In this document: positions 10,068 to 18,965 of the stretch, piece by piece
Position numbering within the stretch: the first letter of the stretch is position 1
How the letters are laid out: each line of letters opens with the position of its first letter
Origin: Pleomorphomonas oryzae DSM 16300
GTDB taxonomy: Bacteria > Pseudomonadota > Alphaproteobacteria > Rhizobiales > Pleomorphomonadaceae
Direction of reading: 5' to 3'
DNA: 64,000 bases
NCBI RefSeq assembly: GCF_000422965.1
Contig: NZ_AUHB01000003.1
Span: forward strand, 62,001-126,000
Program-made: the position numbers and the translations under genes
The notes under the pieces: generated by a model
Databases searched by the model: none
The model's input: the letters and a program-made list of their open reading frames with translations, nothing else
Told to the model about the DNA's origin: nothing

Positions 10068-10896
10068 AAAGACTAACTCCCGGCCGCATGCGATCTCGGC
10101 ACCGCCGCGATCCCAATGGGAGGCTCCGGAGAGCCCTCCCTAGGATCGCCGCGCGCTGGAAGGATCGGCATGGACCGTCGATAAGGGGGAAGGGAATTGG
10201 GAATGGTGCCGGACCGACCGAAGCCGCAAATCGGGAAAAGGCCGATGCATTACGCCATCCTGCCCCTTCGACAATTTGCTGTGGCCCCACGACTTTCACG
10301 TCCGGCACGTTCTTTCTTTTCAACACCGCCGTTCCTGAAAAGCCCGCTCGGCAAAGCCAATACGGGGGAACGACGACGAATGCCTGTCGGGCGGCCTCAA
10401 TGGCCGCGCGCCGAAGCACCGATCTTTTCGGTGGATCTACGGGCGTCCTCATATGCATCCCGCAACACGGCACGTGGCCGGGCGAGACGCAACGAGCGAA
10501 GGTCCAGGTTCCGCGCTTCGTCCGGAAAACCACACCGGCGGTCGCGCTGACCTCTCGGACCCCCGACTGCCAGTCACGTCCTCCTGCTTTTCAAGCAGGA
10601 GGCGAACCGGCTGGACGCTCTCAAGTACCGAGAGCAAGGATTCGGGCTCCGATCCCTTATTACTTGCGTGAAGTCCCATATGCAAGGCGATCAAATAGGC
10701 CGATGATCAATTCCTCGCAATGTGAAGCGTCTTGCGTTCCGATCAGCGGAACACAGAAATGCTTAACCAAATTGGCTTAGTTACTGATAAGTGAATGGCC
10801 GCCAATCTGCGGGACTGTCCTCGCTTGCAATGGGGGAGTTGCCATCCTGTTGGACTGTGGCAGTTTGGGCCGATCATAGGATCGTGGGAGCGATCA
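10068..10896. other. 829-base intergenic region between rne and the amidase gene
   Basis: No convincing protein-coding frame. It holds the rne leader hairpin (10107-10149), a perfect 10-bp hairpin at 10580-10602 (arms CCTCCTGCTT and AAGCAGGAGG, loop TTC) and a second at 10617-10635 (GCTCTC / GAGAGC). The last 150 bases are AT-richer and probably hold the amidase promoter. A small RNA is possible but not shown. Confidence 0.5.
10107..10149 (-). promoter_or_regulatory. Structured hairpin in the rne 5' leader
   Basis: A 43-base two-part stem lies 40 bases before the rne start codon. The outer arms GCGATCC and GGATCGC enclose inner arms GGGAGGCTC and GAGCC-CTCCC around a CGGA loop, with one bulged base. 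In E. coli rne is autoregulated through stem-loops of its leader; that this hairpin has the same job is inference. Confidence 0.5.
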
Positions 10897-12132
10897 TTGA
10901 CGACCGTTGTAAACCGCTTCGCAGCCTTTCTCCGCATCGCCCTCCTGGCGACGATGACGCTCGTCTGCCTTGCGGCTGGCGCGCTTGCCGAAGGTCCGCC
11001 TGTGGCAACCGATGGCCGCGTCGTCGGCGATGACAGCCGCACCCGCTTCGTGCTCGACCTTTCCGGCGAGGTTGACCTCAGCGCCTTCACGCTCGGCGAG
11101 CCCTACCGCGTCGTCATCGATCTGCCTGACATCGACTTCCGCCTGCCGTCGGGCATTGGTTCCACTGGCAGGGGGCTTGTCAGCGATTGGCGCTACGGTC
11201 AGTTCGCGGCTGGGCGATCGCGTATCGTGCTGGACGTGACGGGGCCGGTGAAGATCGACAAGGCCTTCGTGCTGCCGGCCGTCGAGAACCAACCGGCCCG
11301 TCTGGTGCTCGACCTTCTGAAGACGACGACCGCCGCCTTCGAGGAGGACCTCAGAAAAAGCCAGCTGGCGCGCGACACCGCCAATGAGCCGGTGCAGAAA
11401 GCCGACCAGTTGCCGCCACCCGACCGCAGCAAGCGGGAGAAGCCGCTGATCGTGATCGATGCCGGTCACGGCGGCGTCGATTCCGGCACCATTTCGGCGT
11501 CCGGGGTTCTTGAAAAGGACATCGTGCTGGCTTTTGCCAAGAAGCTGCAGGAGCGCCTCGAACAGACCGGCAAGGTGGCTGTGCTGCTCACCCGCACCGA
11601 CGACACTTTCCTGCCGCTCGGGGCCCGCGTGCAATTCGGGCGCGACCACGCCGCCGATCTGTTTTTGTCGATCCACGCCGATTCCGAGCATGAAGGGTCG
11701 GTGCGCGGCGCCACCGTCTATACTCTGTCCGACAAGGCTTCCGACCGCGAGGCGGCGGAACTTGCCGCCAAGGAAAACGCCTCTGACCTGATCGCCGGCC
11801 TCGATCTGCAAAAAGAGGCCGACGGCGTAACTGACATTCTGGTCGATCTGACGCGGCGGGAGACGCGCAACTTTTCCGCCTCCTTTGCCAACGGACTGGT
11901 CGGCGACCTCGCCTCCACCACGCGAATGATCAAGAATCCGCGGCGGTCGGCCGGGTTCCAGGTGTTGCGAGCCCACGACGTGCCATCGGTTCTTGTGGAA
12001 ATCGGCTATCTTTCCAACGACCAGGACGAGAAGCTGCTCACCTCAGATGAGTGGCGCTCCCGTGTCGCGGACGCCGTCACACAGGCCGTGCTGCGCTTCT
12101 TCGGCCAGAAATACGCTTATCTCGGAAAATAG
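10897..12132 (+). CDS. amiC: N-acetylmuramoyl-L-alanine amidase (AMIN + Amidase_3)
   Basis: Periplasmic amidase cleaving the bond between MurNAc and the stem peptide, used in daughter-cell separation. A TTG at 10897 behind GGGAG puts the signal peptide (VNRFAAFLRIALLATM...AGALA) at the N-terminus of a 411-residue protein; an upstream ATG at 10795 would bury it. An AMIN domain (about 30-130) precedes Amidase_3 (about 185-405) with zinc ligands in IVIDAGHGGVDSG and SIHADSE and the catalytic glutamate in LVEIGYLSN. PBP1a follows in the same direction. The symbol is by family; amiA/B/C paralogues cannot be told apart here. Confidence 0.9.
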   Translation: MTTVVNRFAAFLRIALLATMTLVCLAAGALAEGPPVATDGRVVGDDSRTRFVLDLSGEVDLSAFTLGEPYRVVIDLPDIDFRLPSGIGSTGRGLVSDWRYGQFAAGRSRIVLDVTGPVKIDKAFVLPAVENQPARLVLDLLKTTTAAFEEDLRKSQLARDTANEPVQKADQLPPPDRSKREKPLIVIDAGHGGVDSGTISASGVLEKDIVLAFAKKLQERLEQTGKVAVLLTRTDDTFLPLGARVQFGRDHAADLFLSIHADSEHEGSVRGATVYTLSDKASDREAAELAAKENASDLIAGLDLQKEADGVTDILVDLTRRETRNFSASFANGLVGDLASTTRMIKNPRRSAGFQVLRAHDVPSVLVEIGYLSNDQDEKLLTSDEWRSRVADAVTQAVLRFFGQKYAYLGK

Positions 12133-12358
12133 CGGCAGCAGACCGACTGTTGCGGGCCGGCAACGCCACGGCCCCGCCTTCGCCACAAAGAGCGGCGAAC
12201 GTCCAGCTTAACGGAAATAGTCGCATTCTGCGGCGTTTTGAGATATCGGCAGGCCCAAAGCCGACGCGCGAGCATTCGGATGTGCCCATGGGCGCCACGC
12301 CGCCACAGCGGATAGGCACCTCGGCGCGACCGGTGTCGACGGGAACGATGGACGGGAA

Positions 12359-14836
12359 ATGATTTTCGTAAGATTCTTCGGCTGGGTCTTTTCGATCGCG
12401 GCGTTGTTGCTCCTGGTGGTGGCCGGCGGCGTCGCCGTCTACATCCACTCTCTCAGCGACGACTTGCCCGATACCAATCAGCTGCGGAACTATCAGCCGC
12501 CGGTGGTGACGCGCGTCCACGCGGCCGACGGCGAGCTCGCCTCCGAATATGCCCACGAGCGCCGTCTGTTCCTGCCGATCCAGATGATTCCCGATCGGGT
12601 CAAGCAGGCCTTCATTTCCGCCGAGGACAAGGATTTCTATACCCATCCGGGCATTGATCTCATCAGTCTCGCCGGTGCGGCGGTCAAGAACCTCGATACC
12701 CTGGTGTCCGGTTCGAAAAAGCGCATGGTCGGCGCCTCGACCATTACGCAGCAGGTTGCCAAGGTCTTCCTGCTCACCAACGAGCGCACCATCGACCGCA
12801 AGCTTCGTGAAGCTCTGCTGACGCTGAAGATCGAACAGACCTATACCAAGGATCAGATCCTCGAACTCTATCTCAACGAGATCTATCTCGGTTTCCGGTC
12901 TTATGGCGTCGCTGCCGCCTCGCTTGCCTATTTCGACAAGCCGCTGTCCGACCTGAAGCTCGAGGAGGTAGCATTTCTGGCGGCGCTTCCCAAGGGGCCG
13001 GAGAACTACAATCCCTATCGTAGCCGTCCGGCGGCTATCGAACGCCGCAATTACGTCATCCAGCAGATGGTGCTGAATGGCTATGCGACGCGCGAGGAGG
13101 GCGATGCGGCCATGAAGGCGCCCCTCGTCATCGCCGAGCGCAATCAGTCTGCCAAGGTTTTCGCCTCCGATTATTTCATTGAGGAGGTCCGCCGCACCTT
13201 GCTCACCATGTATGGCGAGAAGGGGCTTTATGAGGGTGGCCTATCGGTTCGTACGACGCTAGATCCCAAAATGCAGGTGATTGCCCGTGGTGTCCTTCAG
13301 CGGGCGCTGCTGCGCTATGACGAGGCGCACGGCTGGCGCGGCGCCAAGAAGCAGATCGATGTGTCTGGCGATTGGGGTGTGCCGCTTGCCGCCGAATCGG
13401 CGCTGTCCGACGTGCCGGAGTGGAACCTCGCCGTCGTGCTTGGCTTTGATGGCGATGCGGCCCGTATCGGCCTGCAGCCTTCTAAGGGCCCGACCGGCAA
13501 CGTCAATGACGAGCGCATCGAAGGCATCATTCCGCTCGACCAGTTGAAATGGGCAAAGTGGGACAGTGGGCCAAAGCGCGGGGCGCCTGTAAAGGCCGCT
13601 TCGGACGTGCTTTCGGTCGGTGACGTCATCTATGTCGAGAAGACGGGCACGACTGCCGGCACGCTCGAGGCCTATCGACTCCGGCAGTTTCCGGCCATTT
13701 CCGGCGCCTTGGTCGCCATGGACTCCAACACCGGCCGCGTGCGCGCCATGGTCGGTGGCTTCTCCTTCGCCGAAAGCGAATTCAACCGGGCGACGCAGGC
13801 GATGCGTCAGCCGGGTTCGTCCTTCAAACCCTTCGTCTACTCGGCCGCCCTCGACAACGGCTACACGCCGGCGTCGGTGATCATGGATGCGCCGATCGAG
13901 ATCGATCAGGGCGCTGGGCTCGGTATTTGGCGGCCGCAGAACTATGGCGGCGGCTACATCGGTCCGGCGACGCTCCGGACCGGCATCGAGCAGTCGCGCA
14001 ACCTGATGACCGTTCGCCTCGCCCAAGACATGGGCATGCCGCTCGTCGCTGAATATGCGCGCCGCTTCGGCATCTACGACAATATGCAGCCGGTGCTCTC
14101 CATGTCGCTGGGCGCTGGCGAAACGACGGTCATGCGCCTCGTCAACGCCTACGCCATCATCGCCAATGGCGGGCGCCGCGTGCAGCCGACGCTGATCGAT
14201 CGTGTTCAGGACCGTTTCGGCCGTACCATCTATAAGCATGACCAGCGCGTTTGCGACGGCTGCAACGCCGATGATTGGAAGGGCCAGGACGAGCCACAGT
14301 TGGTCGACGAGCGCGAGCAGGTGCTTGATCCGATGACTGCCTACCAGATCACCTCGATGATGGAAGGCGTGGTCCAGCGCGGCACCGCCACGGTGGTCAA
14401 AAGCCTTAATCGTCCGATCGCTGGCAAGACCGGTACCACCAATGACGAAAAGGATGCCTGGTTCGTTGGGTTCACCCCGGAGCTGACCGTCGGCATCTTC
14501 CTGGGCTTCGATACGCCGAAGCCGATGGGGCATGGCATGACCGGCGGCTTGATCGCCGCGCCTGTCTTCCGAGACTTTATGGCCCAGGCTCTGGTCGGCC
14601 AGCCGCCGCAGGAATTCAAGGTGCCGGAGGGCATGACCCTCATCCCGATCAATCGCAAGACCGGCATGCGCGCCTATGAGGGCGAGACCGCCATCATCGA
14701 GGCGTTCAAGCCCGGCACCGGGCCGTCCGACGTCTACTCGGTCATTGGCGGCGACGGTGTGGCCTGGGGTGTGCCGACGCAAGTCAATCCCGAAGCCGAC
14801 AAGGCGGCGGTGAGTGGCACCGGCGGGCTCTATTGA
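12359..14836 (+). CDS. mrcA: Penicillin-binding protein 1A (bifunctional)
   Basis: Inner-membrane glycosyltransferase/transpeptidase that polymerises and cross-links peptidoglycan. The 825 residues show an N-terminal membrane anchor (about 8-30), a GT51 domain with the catalytic glutamate near residue 88 in EDKDFYTHPGID, an inserted OB-like domain (about 310-440) and a transpeptidase with SSFK (about 487), SRN (about 546) and KTGT (about 690). It follows the amidase gene by 226 bases and precedes prfB, a frequent order in alphaproteobacteria. Confidence 0.95.
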   Translation: MIFVRFFGWVFSIAALLLLVVAGGVAVYIHSLSDDLPDTNQLRNYQPPVVTRVHAADGELASEYAHERRLFLPIQMIPDRVKQAFISAEDKDFYTHPGIDLISLAGAAVKNLDTLVSGSKKRMVGASTITQQVAKVFLLTNERTIDRKLREALLTLKIEQTYTKDQILELYLNEIYLGFRSYGVAAASLAYFDKPLSDLKLEEVAFLAALPKGPENYNPYRSRPAAIERRNYVIQQMVLNGYATREEGDAAMKAPLVIAERNQSAKVFASDYFIEEVRRTLLTMYGEKGLYEGGLSVRTTLDPKMQVIARGVLQRALLRYDEAHGWRGAKKQIDVSGDWGVPLAAESALSDVPEWNLAVVLGFDGDAARIGLQPSKGPTGNVNDERIEGIIPLDQLKWAKWDSGPKRGAPVKAASDVLSVGDVIYVEKTGTTAGTLEAYRLRQFPAISGALVAMDSNTGRVRAMVGGFSFAESEFNRATQAMRQPGSSFKPFVYSAALDNGYTPASVIMDAPIEIDQGAGLGIWRPQNYGGGYIGPATLRTGIEQSRNLMTVRLAQDMGMPLVAEYARRFGIYDNMQPVLSMSLGAGETTVMRLVNAYAIIANGGRRVQPTLIDRVQDRFGRTIYKHDQRVCDGCNADDWKGQDEPQLVDEREQVLDPMTAYQITSMMEGVVQRGTATVVKSLNRPIAGKTGTTNDEKDAWFVGFTPELTVGIFLGFDTPKPMGHGMTGGLIAAPVFRDFMAQALVGQPPQEFKVPEGMTLIPINRKTGMRAYEGETAIIEAFKPGTGPSDVYSVIGGDGVAWGVPTQVNPEADKAAVSGTGGLY

Positions 14837-15013
14837 CGAGCGTCGCGGGAAACCTCATCTGCGGGTGCAGCCACTAAATTGGAATAGAGTGCCGACGGGT
14901 TTACATCCGCGGCATCCATTCATATGGTCCGCCCGCTCGTGATCGACGACGGGCACCCGCTGTCAGCGACCGCTGCGGTGGACAATTCAACCTCATGACG
15001 GGAGCTCACGCCT

Positions 15014-16145
15014 ATGCGAGCCGAAATCGAGGCCATCGTCGACGAGATCAAGCAGGGTATGGCCCTGCTGAGGAGGCATCTTTGACTGGGATGCCTCCCA
15101 GCAACGGATGGCCGAGCTGAACGGTTTCGTCGAAGACCCGACCCTCTGGAACGATCCCGAGCGCGCGCAGAAGATCATGCGCGAGCGGACCGATCTCGAG
15201 AGCCGAATCAACGGTTATCTCAAGCTCGAGCGCGATCTCAAGGATAGCATCGAGCTGATCGAACTCGGCGAGATGGAAGGCGACGCGACCGTTGTCACCG
15301 ATGCCGAGAACACCTTGCGCGGCCTCAAGGACGATATCGCCCGCCAGCAGGTGGAATCGATGCTGTCCGGCGAGGCCGATGCCAACGACACCTATATCGA
15401 GGTGAACTCCGGCGCCGGCGGTACCGAGAGCCAGGATTGGACCAATATGCTCCTGCGCATGTATACGCGCTGGGCCGAGCAGCATGGTCACAAGGTTGAG
15501 TTGCTCGAGGTTCACGACGGCGAAGAAGCCGGCATCAAGAGCGCCACGGTGCTCATCAAGGGGCACAACGCCTATGGCTGGCTGAAGACCGAATCGGGCG
15601 TTCATCGGCTGGTTCGCATCTCGCCCTTCGATAGCCAGGCGAGGCGGCATACGTCGTTTTCGTCGGTTTGGGTCTACCCGGTCATCGACGACAAGATCGA
15701 GATCGAGATCAACGAGAGCGACTGTCGCATCGATACCTATCGCGCCCAGGGCGCCGGTGGACAGCACATCAACACCACCGATTCGGCGGTGCGCATTACC
15801 CACCGTCCCTCAGGCATCGTTGTGTCCTGCCAGGCCGAACGTTCGCAGCACAAGAACCGCGCCACGGCGTGGAACATGCTGCGCGCCCGCCTCTATGAGG
15901 CGGAGCTGAAAAAGCGCGAGGAGAAGGCCAACGCCGAGAATGCGGGCAAGACCGACATCGGCTGGGGCCATCAGATCCGCTCCTACGTTCTGCAGCCCTA
16001 TCAACTCGTCAAGGATCTCCGGACAGGCGTGGAAAGCACGTCGCCATCCGACGTGCTCAACGGGGATCTCGACAGTTTCATGGAGGCGGCGCTGGCCCAG
16101 CGCGCTTTCGGCAAACAGCCGGCTGAGATATCGGATATCGACTGA
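15014..16145 (+). CDS. prfB: Peptide chain release factor 2, programmed +1 frameshift
   Basis: RF2 recognises UGA and UAA and triggers peptide release. The gene is read as join(15014..15082, 15084..16145): 23 codons up to CTT, then an in-frame TGA at 15083-15085, then continuation in the +1 frame, giving 376 residues, close to E. coli RF2. The Shine-Dalgarno-like AGGAGG lies three bases before CTT TGA C, the canonical autoregulatory slip site. The SPF tripeptide (about 206-208) and GGQ (248-250) are intact. The start ATG is preceded by GGGAG. Calling only the downstream frame would lose the N-terminus. Confidence 0.96.
15071..15086 (+). promoter_or_regulatory. prfB: prfB programmed +1 frameshift site
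   Basis: AGGAGG CAT CTT TGA C: an internal Shine-Dalgarno-like hexamer, a three-base spacer, the slippery CTT, and the UGA stop followed by C. When RF2 is scarce the ribosome slips +1 and makes full-length RF2. This is the conserved bacterial arrangement. Confidence 0.95.
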
Positions 16146-16167
16146 ACGGTCTTCGATCGGAAAATGA

Positions 16168-16199
16168 AAAGGGCGGGGTGCTGATGCTCTCCGCCTTTC
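16168..16199. terminator. Hairpin between prfB and the M23 peptidase gene
   Basis: An imperfect stem (AAAGGGCGG against CCGCCTTT, one bulge) lies between the two convergent genes. A and T runs on both sides suggest a bidirectional terminator. Confidence 0.5.
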
Positions 16200-16241
16200 T
16201 ATATTGCAAAATGCTATTGCCGAATGCGTTTCGACGGGACC

Positions 16242-17546
16242 TTAGGGCAGCAGGCTTGCCAAGCGGTTTCCGGCGTTGATGTAGTTGACCGGGTTAAGGG
16301 CGACGCCGTTGATGCGGGTCTCGTAGTGGAGATGGGGCCCGGTGGAGCGACCGGTGGAGCCAACCTCGCCGATAACGGTATCTCTGGTCACCCGGTCACC
16401 GACGCTGGCAATGATGCGAGACATGTGGCCGTAGCGCGTTGTGACGCCATTGCCGTGATCGATCTCCACCATGTTGCCGTAACCGCCCGACCAACCGGCG
16501 ACCGTGACGACGCCCGGCGCCGTCGGCCGGATGTCCGTACCGGTCGGGGAGCGGAAATCGATCCCGGCGTGGAACGCCAGCGAGCCGAGAAACGGGTCGC
16601 GACGCGAGCCGAAATTCGAGGTCATGTCGCCACCGGGCATGGGGCGGATCAGCGGCAGGCGGGCCGCCTCGGCCTTGACCAGCTCAATGCGGCCGAAAGC
16701 CTGATCGGCCTCCTGCATGGCGGCCGTTAGGGCCTGTGCGCCTCCGATGGGAATATAGGGACCACCCATGGCGTCCTGCGAATCCGTTTGAGCATCCGGC
16801 ACGTTCACACGGAGACCGGCGTCGGCAATGACTTCGACGGCTGCATCGACGCGGGAGTTGGCGGCATCCGCGATCGCTTCCACGGCCTTGGCCTGCTCGG
16901 TGTCAATGGCGGCAAGATGGCTGGCGATGGCCTTGAAATCCGGTTTGCCGTCCGCGGTGCGTATGTCCACTTTGGGGGCGTCGGCCTTGGGTGCGATTGA
17001 CGTCAGCGCGTCGAACTGGCGGTCGATCAGGTTGGCGCCGCTGGCATCGGCATAGGCGTTGACGGAGCCGGTCACGTCGGTCTGGTCGAGAGCGGCGTGT
17101 TTTTCAGCCGGGATCGCTGCATTGCGGCCGTCGATGAGGCCGATGCTGCGCGCCTTGTCGATCAGTTCGCCAACGGCCCGCTGCCGGTCGGCAATACCTT
17201 GCTGGACGGACATGATCTTCTCGACCTTTTCGTCCATCGCCACACTGTCCAGAATCTGCCGGCTGGAAATACGGTCGATCTCCGAACGCAGCCGGGCAAT
17301 GCGATCCTCATAGGCCTGCTGCATATCGGCGTTTCGTTCGCGAACCAGGTCGAACAGATCGTCGCGGAAAACCAGATAGGTGGTTGCCGCGAGAAAACCG
17401 AGCGATACCGTCAGGAATAGGGTGAGCCCGCCGAATAGGGCCAGCGGACTGAAGGTGTAGGTGCGGGTATTGTCCCGGCTGATGATGACGATACGTCTCG
17501 CCGAATTTTGGCTGCGATATCGATCTGCGGATTGCGGTCTCACCAT
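16242..17546 (-). CDS. M23 (LytM-type) peptidase with membrane anchor and coiled coil
   Basis: Predicted inner-membrane-anchored murein endopeptidase or amidase-activator type protein. Starting at MVRPQSADRYRSQ gives 434 residues: a short basic cytoplasmic segment, one transmembrane helix (about 30-52, FSPLALFGGLTLFLTVSLGF), a charged coiled coil (about 57-120) and a C-terminal LytM domain. Zinc-site motifs HAGIDFRSPTGTD and HLHYETR are complete, so it may be catalytic. An in-frame start at 17717 would overlap bcp and is not favoured. Confidence 0.85.
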   Translation of the reverse strand: MVRPQSADRYRSQNSARRIVIISRDNTRTYTFSPLALFGGLTLFLTVSLGFLAATTYLVFRDDLFDLVRERNADMQQAYEDRIARLRSEIDRISSRQILDSVAMDEKVEKIMSVQQGIADRQRAVGELIDKARSIGLIDGRNAAIPAEKHAALDQTDVTGSVNAYADASGANLIDRQFDALTSIAPKADAPKVDIRTADGKPDFKAIASHLAAIDTEQAKAVEAIADAANSRVDAAVEVIADAGLRVNVPDAQTDSQDAMGGPYIPIGGAQALTAAMQEADQAFGRIELVKAEAARLPLIRPMPGGDMTSNFGSRRDPFLGSLAFHAGIDFRSPTGTDIRPTAPGVVTVAGWSGGYGNMVEIDHGNGVTTRYGHMSRIIASVGDRVTRDTVIGEVGSTGRSTGPHLHYETRINGVALNPVNYINAGNRLASLLP

Positions 17547-17670
17547 CAACGCGACGCTCCAAGAGGGCACTGCCGCACACCGACACGCGGCGCCCTGTTG
17601 AGAGCGATTAGAAACCGTTAGGGTTAATGAAGGCTTGAAATCCAATGACGCAAGCGGGAGGGACGTTTCC

Positions 17671-18135
17671 TCAGAGAGCCTTGATCGCGGCCAACACTTC
17701 TTCGGCGTGGCCTTCAACCTTCACTTTTGGCCAGACTTTTGCGACCTTTCCGTCGCGCGCAATCAGGAAGGTGGAGCGGATGATGCCAAAATACTTCTTG
17801 CCGTAAAGCGACTTCTCTCCCCAGGCCCCGTAGCTTTCCGCAACCTGGTGCTCAGGGTCGGAGCCGAGCGCCACCGTCAGTTTATGCTTGACGCGGAACT
17901 TGCCGTGCTTCTCCACCGTGTCGGGAGAAATGCCAATCACCGTCGCCCCGGCCTTTTCGAATTCGTCGGCCAGGCATGAGAAGCCAATTGCCTCACGGGT
18001 ACAGCCGGACGTGTCGTCCTTGGGATAGAAGTAAACGACCACCGGCCGGCCCTTCAGCGCGGACAGCGTGATCTCACCCTCATCGGTTGGCAGGGTGAAG
18101 TCGGGGGCGGGGGATCCAATGGCTGCGGTGGTCAT
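17671..18135 (-). CDS. bcp: Peroxiredoxin, BCP/PrxQ family
   Basis: Cytosolic thiol peroxidase reducing hydrogen peroxide and organic peroxides. The 154-residue protein has the peroxidatic cysteine C45 in DDTSGCTREA, matching E. coli BCP C45. The usual resolving Cys at position 50 is isoleucine; the nearest other Cys is C54 in GFSCLADEF. It is therefore either a 1-Cys enzyme or uses C54. It is upstream of the M23 peptidase gene on the same strand. Confidence 0.93.
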   Translation of the reverse strand: MTTAAIGSPAPDFTLPTDEGEITLSALKGRPVVVYFYPKDDTSGCTREAIGFSCLADEFEKAGATVIGISPDTVEKHGKFRVKHKLTVALGSDPEHQVAESYGAWGEKSLYGKKYFGIIRSTFLIARDGKVAKVWPKVKVEGHAEEVLAAIKAL

Positions 18136-18198
18136 CTGCGGTCTCCGGCTTTTGTCTTTGCCTTTATCCTCTCGCCGGAACGCCGGAACAAGAGGGTG

Positions 18199-18411
18199 TC
18201 ATGCCCGCCACGGCCGGATTGCACCGGCCCGGCCTGACTGGCTGCTCAGGAAAGCGGGCGCCATATCCAGAGCCGCCAGATAGGCAACCCCACTCACAAG
18301 CGCAATGAGATCCGAGGCGAAATCATTAACGGTCGAAATCGCAGTGGGCCTGTGTTTCTCGACAGCCTTGGAAGCCAGCACAAACTCGCTACCCATACCT
18401 AACCCATCCAA
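18199..18411 (-). CDS. Possible small protein, unknown
   Basis: A 70-codon frame (or 65 codons from the second ATG at 18396) in the gap between bcp and the 97-aa gene. It contains a hydrophobic segment (LIALVSGVAYLAALDMAPAFL) that could be a single membrane helix. A promoter-like TTGATA - 19 bases - TATAAT at 18482-18512 points towards it. No family is recognised and codon use is only moderately coding-like, so the call is tentative. Confidence 0.3.
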   Translation of the reverse strand: MDGLGMGSEFVLASKAVEKHRPTAISTVNDFASDLIALVSGVAYLAALDMAPAFLSSQSGRAGAIRPWRA

Positions 18412-18481
18412 TACAAAGGGGCTTTCCTCGGCAGGATATTCCCACCAAAAATTGTACTTCTCAAATGATAGGATATAGGCA

Positions 18482-18512
18482 ATTATACCGCTGTTTTAAG
18501 AACAAGTATCAA
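18482..18512 (-). promoter_or_regulatory. Promoter-like sequence, minus strand
   Basis: Read on the minus strand: TTGATA (18507-18512), 19-base spacer, TATAAT (18482-18487). The spacer is two bases longer than ideal. It would drive the small ORF below 18411 or an RNA. Confidence 0.35.
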
Positions 18513-18577
18513 TTTTGAACCAATCGCACGGGCATTGCTGCTCGTGCCCCTCCACGCTTTTGACGGAGGATTGAGTT

Positions 18578-18871
18578 GTGATTGTAGAGTCCAAACAAGG
18601 GTTTACGACCCAGTTGGAATTCGAGGGCAGGCCCCCCATTCCAGTGGTTTGTCGCGTCAAGGCTGGTTTCCGAAGCGATGGCAGTCTGTCTGTCGAGGGC
18701 GAGGCTGATGTCGACGAGGATTTTACCTGTCTGATCGGCGTGTGCGGACGCATCAGCATCGGCGCCGGGCGGCGCAAGATCGGTGTGCGGATTGCCGCGG
18801 CGGATACCGAACGGGGCGTCGTTCGCTTCCTGATCAGAGACCCCATGCTCGATCTTGGTGCGGTCGCCTAG
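18578..18871 (+). CDS. Conserved-looking small protein, function unknown
   Basis: A 97-residue protein starting at GTG 18578 with a perfect GGAGGA seven bases upstream, which argues that it is real. It is predicted mostly beta, with the pattern GFTTQLEFEGRPPIPVVCRV and a Gly/Arg-rich turn CGRISIGAGRRKIGVRI. A PilZ fold was considered because of size and beta pattern, but the RxxxR and DxSxxG motifs of PilZ are absent. It is followed by a bidirectional terminator. Confidence 0.65.
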   Translation: MIVESKQGFTTQLEFEGRPPIPVVCRVKAGFRSDGSLSVEGEADVDEDFTCLIGVCGRISIGAGRRKIGVRIAAADTERGVVRFLIRDPMLDLGAVA

Positions 18872-18912
18872 ACCGCATCCCGATCCGGATCGGAAGCCAC
18901 TCCTCCTAAGCA

Positions 18913-18939
18913 AACGGGGCGCCGAAGCGCCCCGTTCTC
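18913..18939. terminator. Bidirectional terminator between the 97-aa gene and fba
   Basis: Perfect ten-base arms AACGGGGCGC and GCGCCCCGTT around a CGAA tetraloop, with a pyrimidine-rich tail on both strands. It sits between two convergent stop codons (18871 and 18966). Confidence 0.85.
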
Positions 18940-18965
18940 ATTATTCAGAGACGAGATCGAGTCGA

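Larger units (their letters stand above)
18136..18577. other. 442-base gap, AT-richer, with a small candidate ORF
   Basis: The right half (about 18400-18530) is clearly AT-richer than its surroundings. It contains a promoter-like pair on the minus strand and a 65-70 codon frame (18199-18411, listed separately). Otherwise nothing recognisable. Confidence 0.4.

Noticed and set aside
10068-10896. RNase P RNA, tmRNA or 6S RNA in the large gap
   Set aside because: No recognisable conserved cores of these RNAs were found on either strand.
13259-14782. 507-codon frame antisense to PBP1a
   Set aside because: His/Arg/Asp-rich translation typical of a shadow frame; PBP1a motifs on the other strand are complete.
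18578-18871. PilZ domain
   Set aside because: Size and beta pattern fit, but the RxxxR and DxSxxG c-di-GMP motifs are missing.
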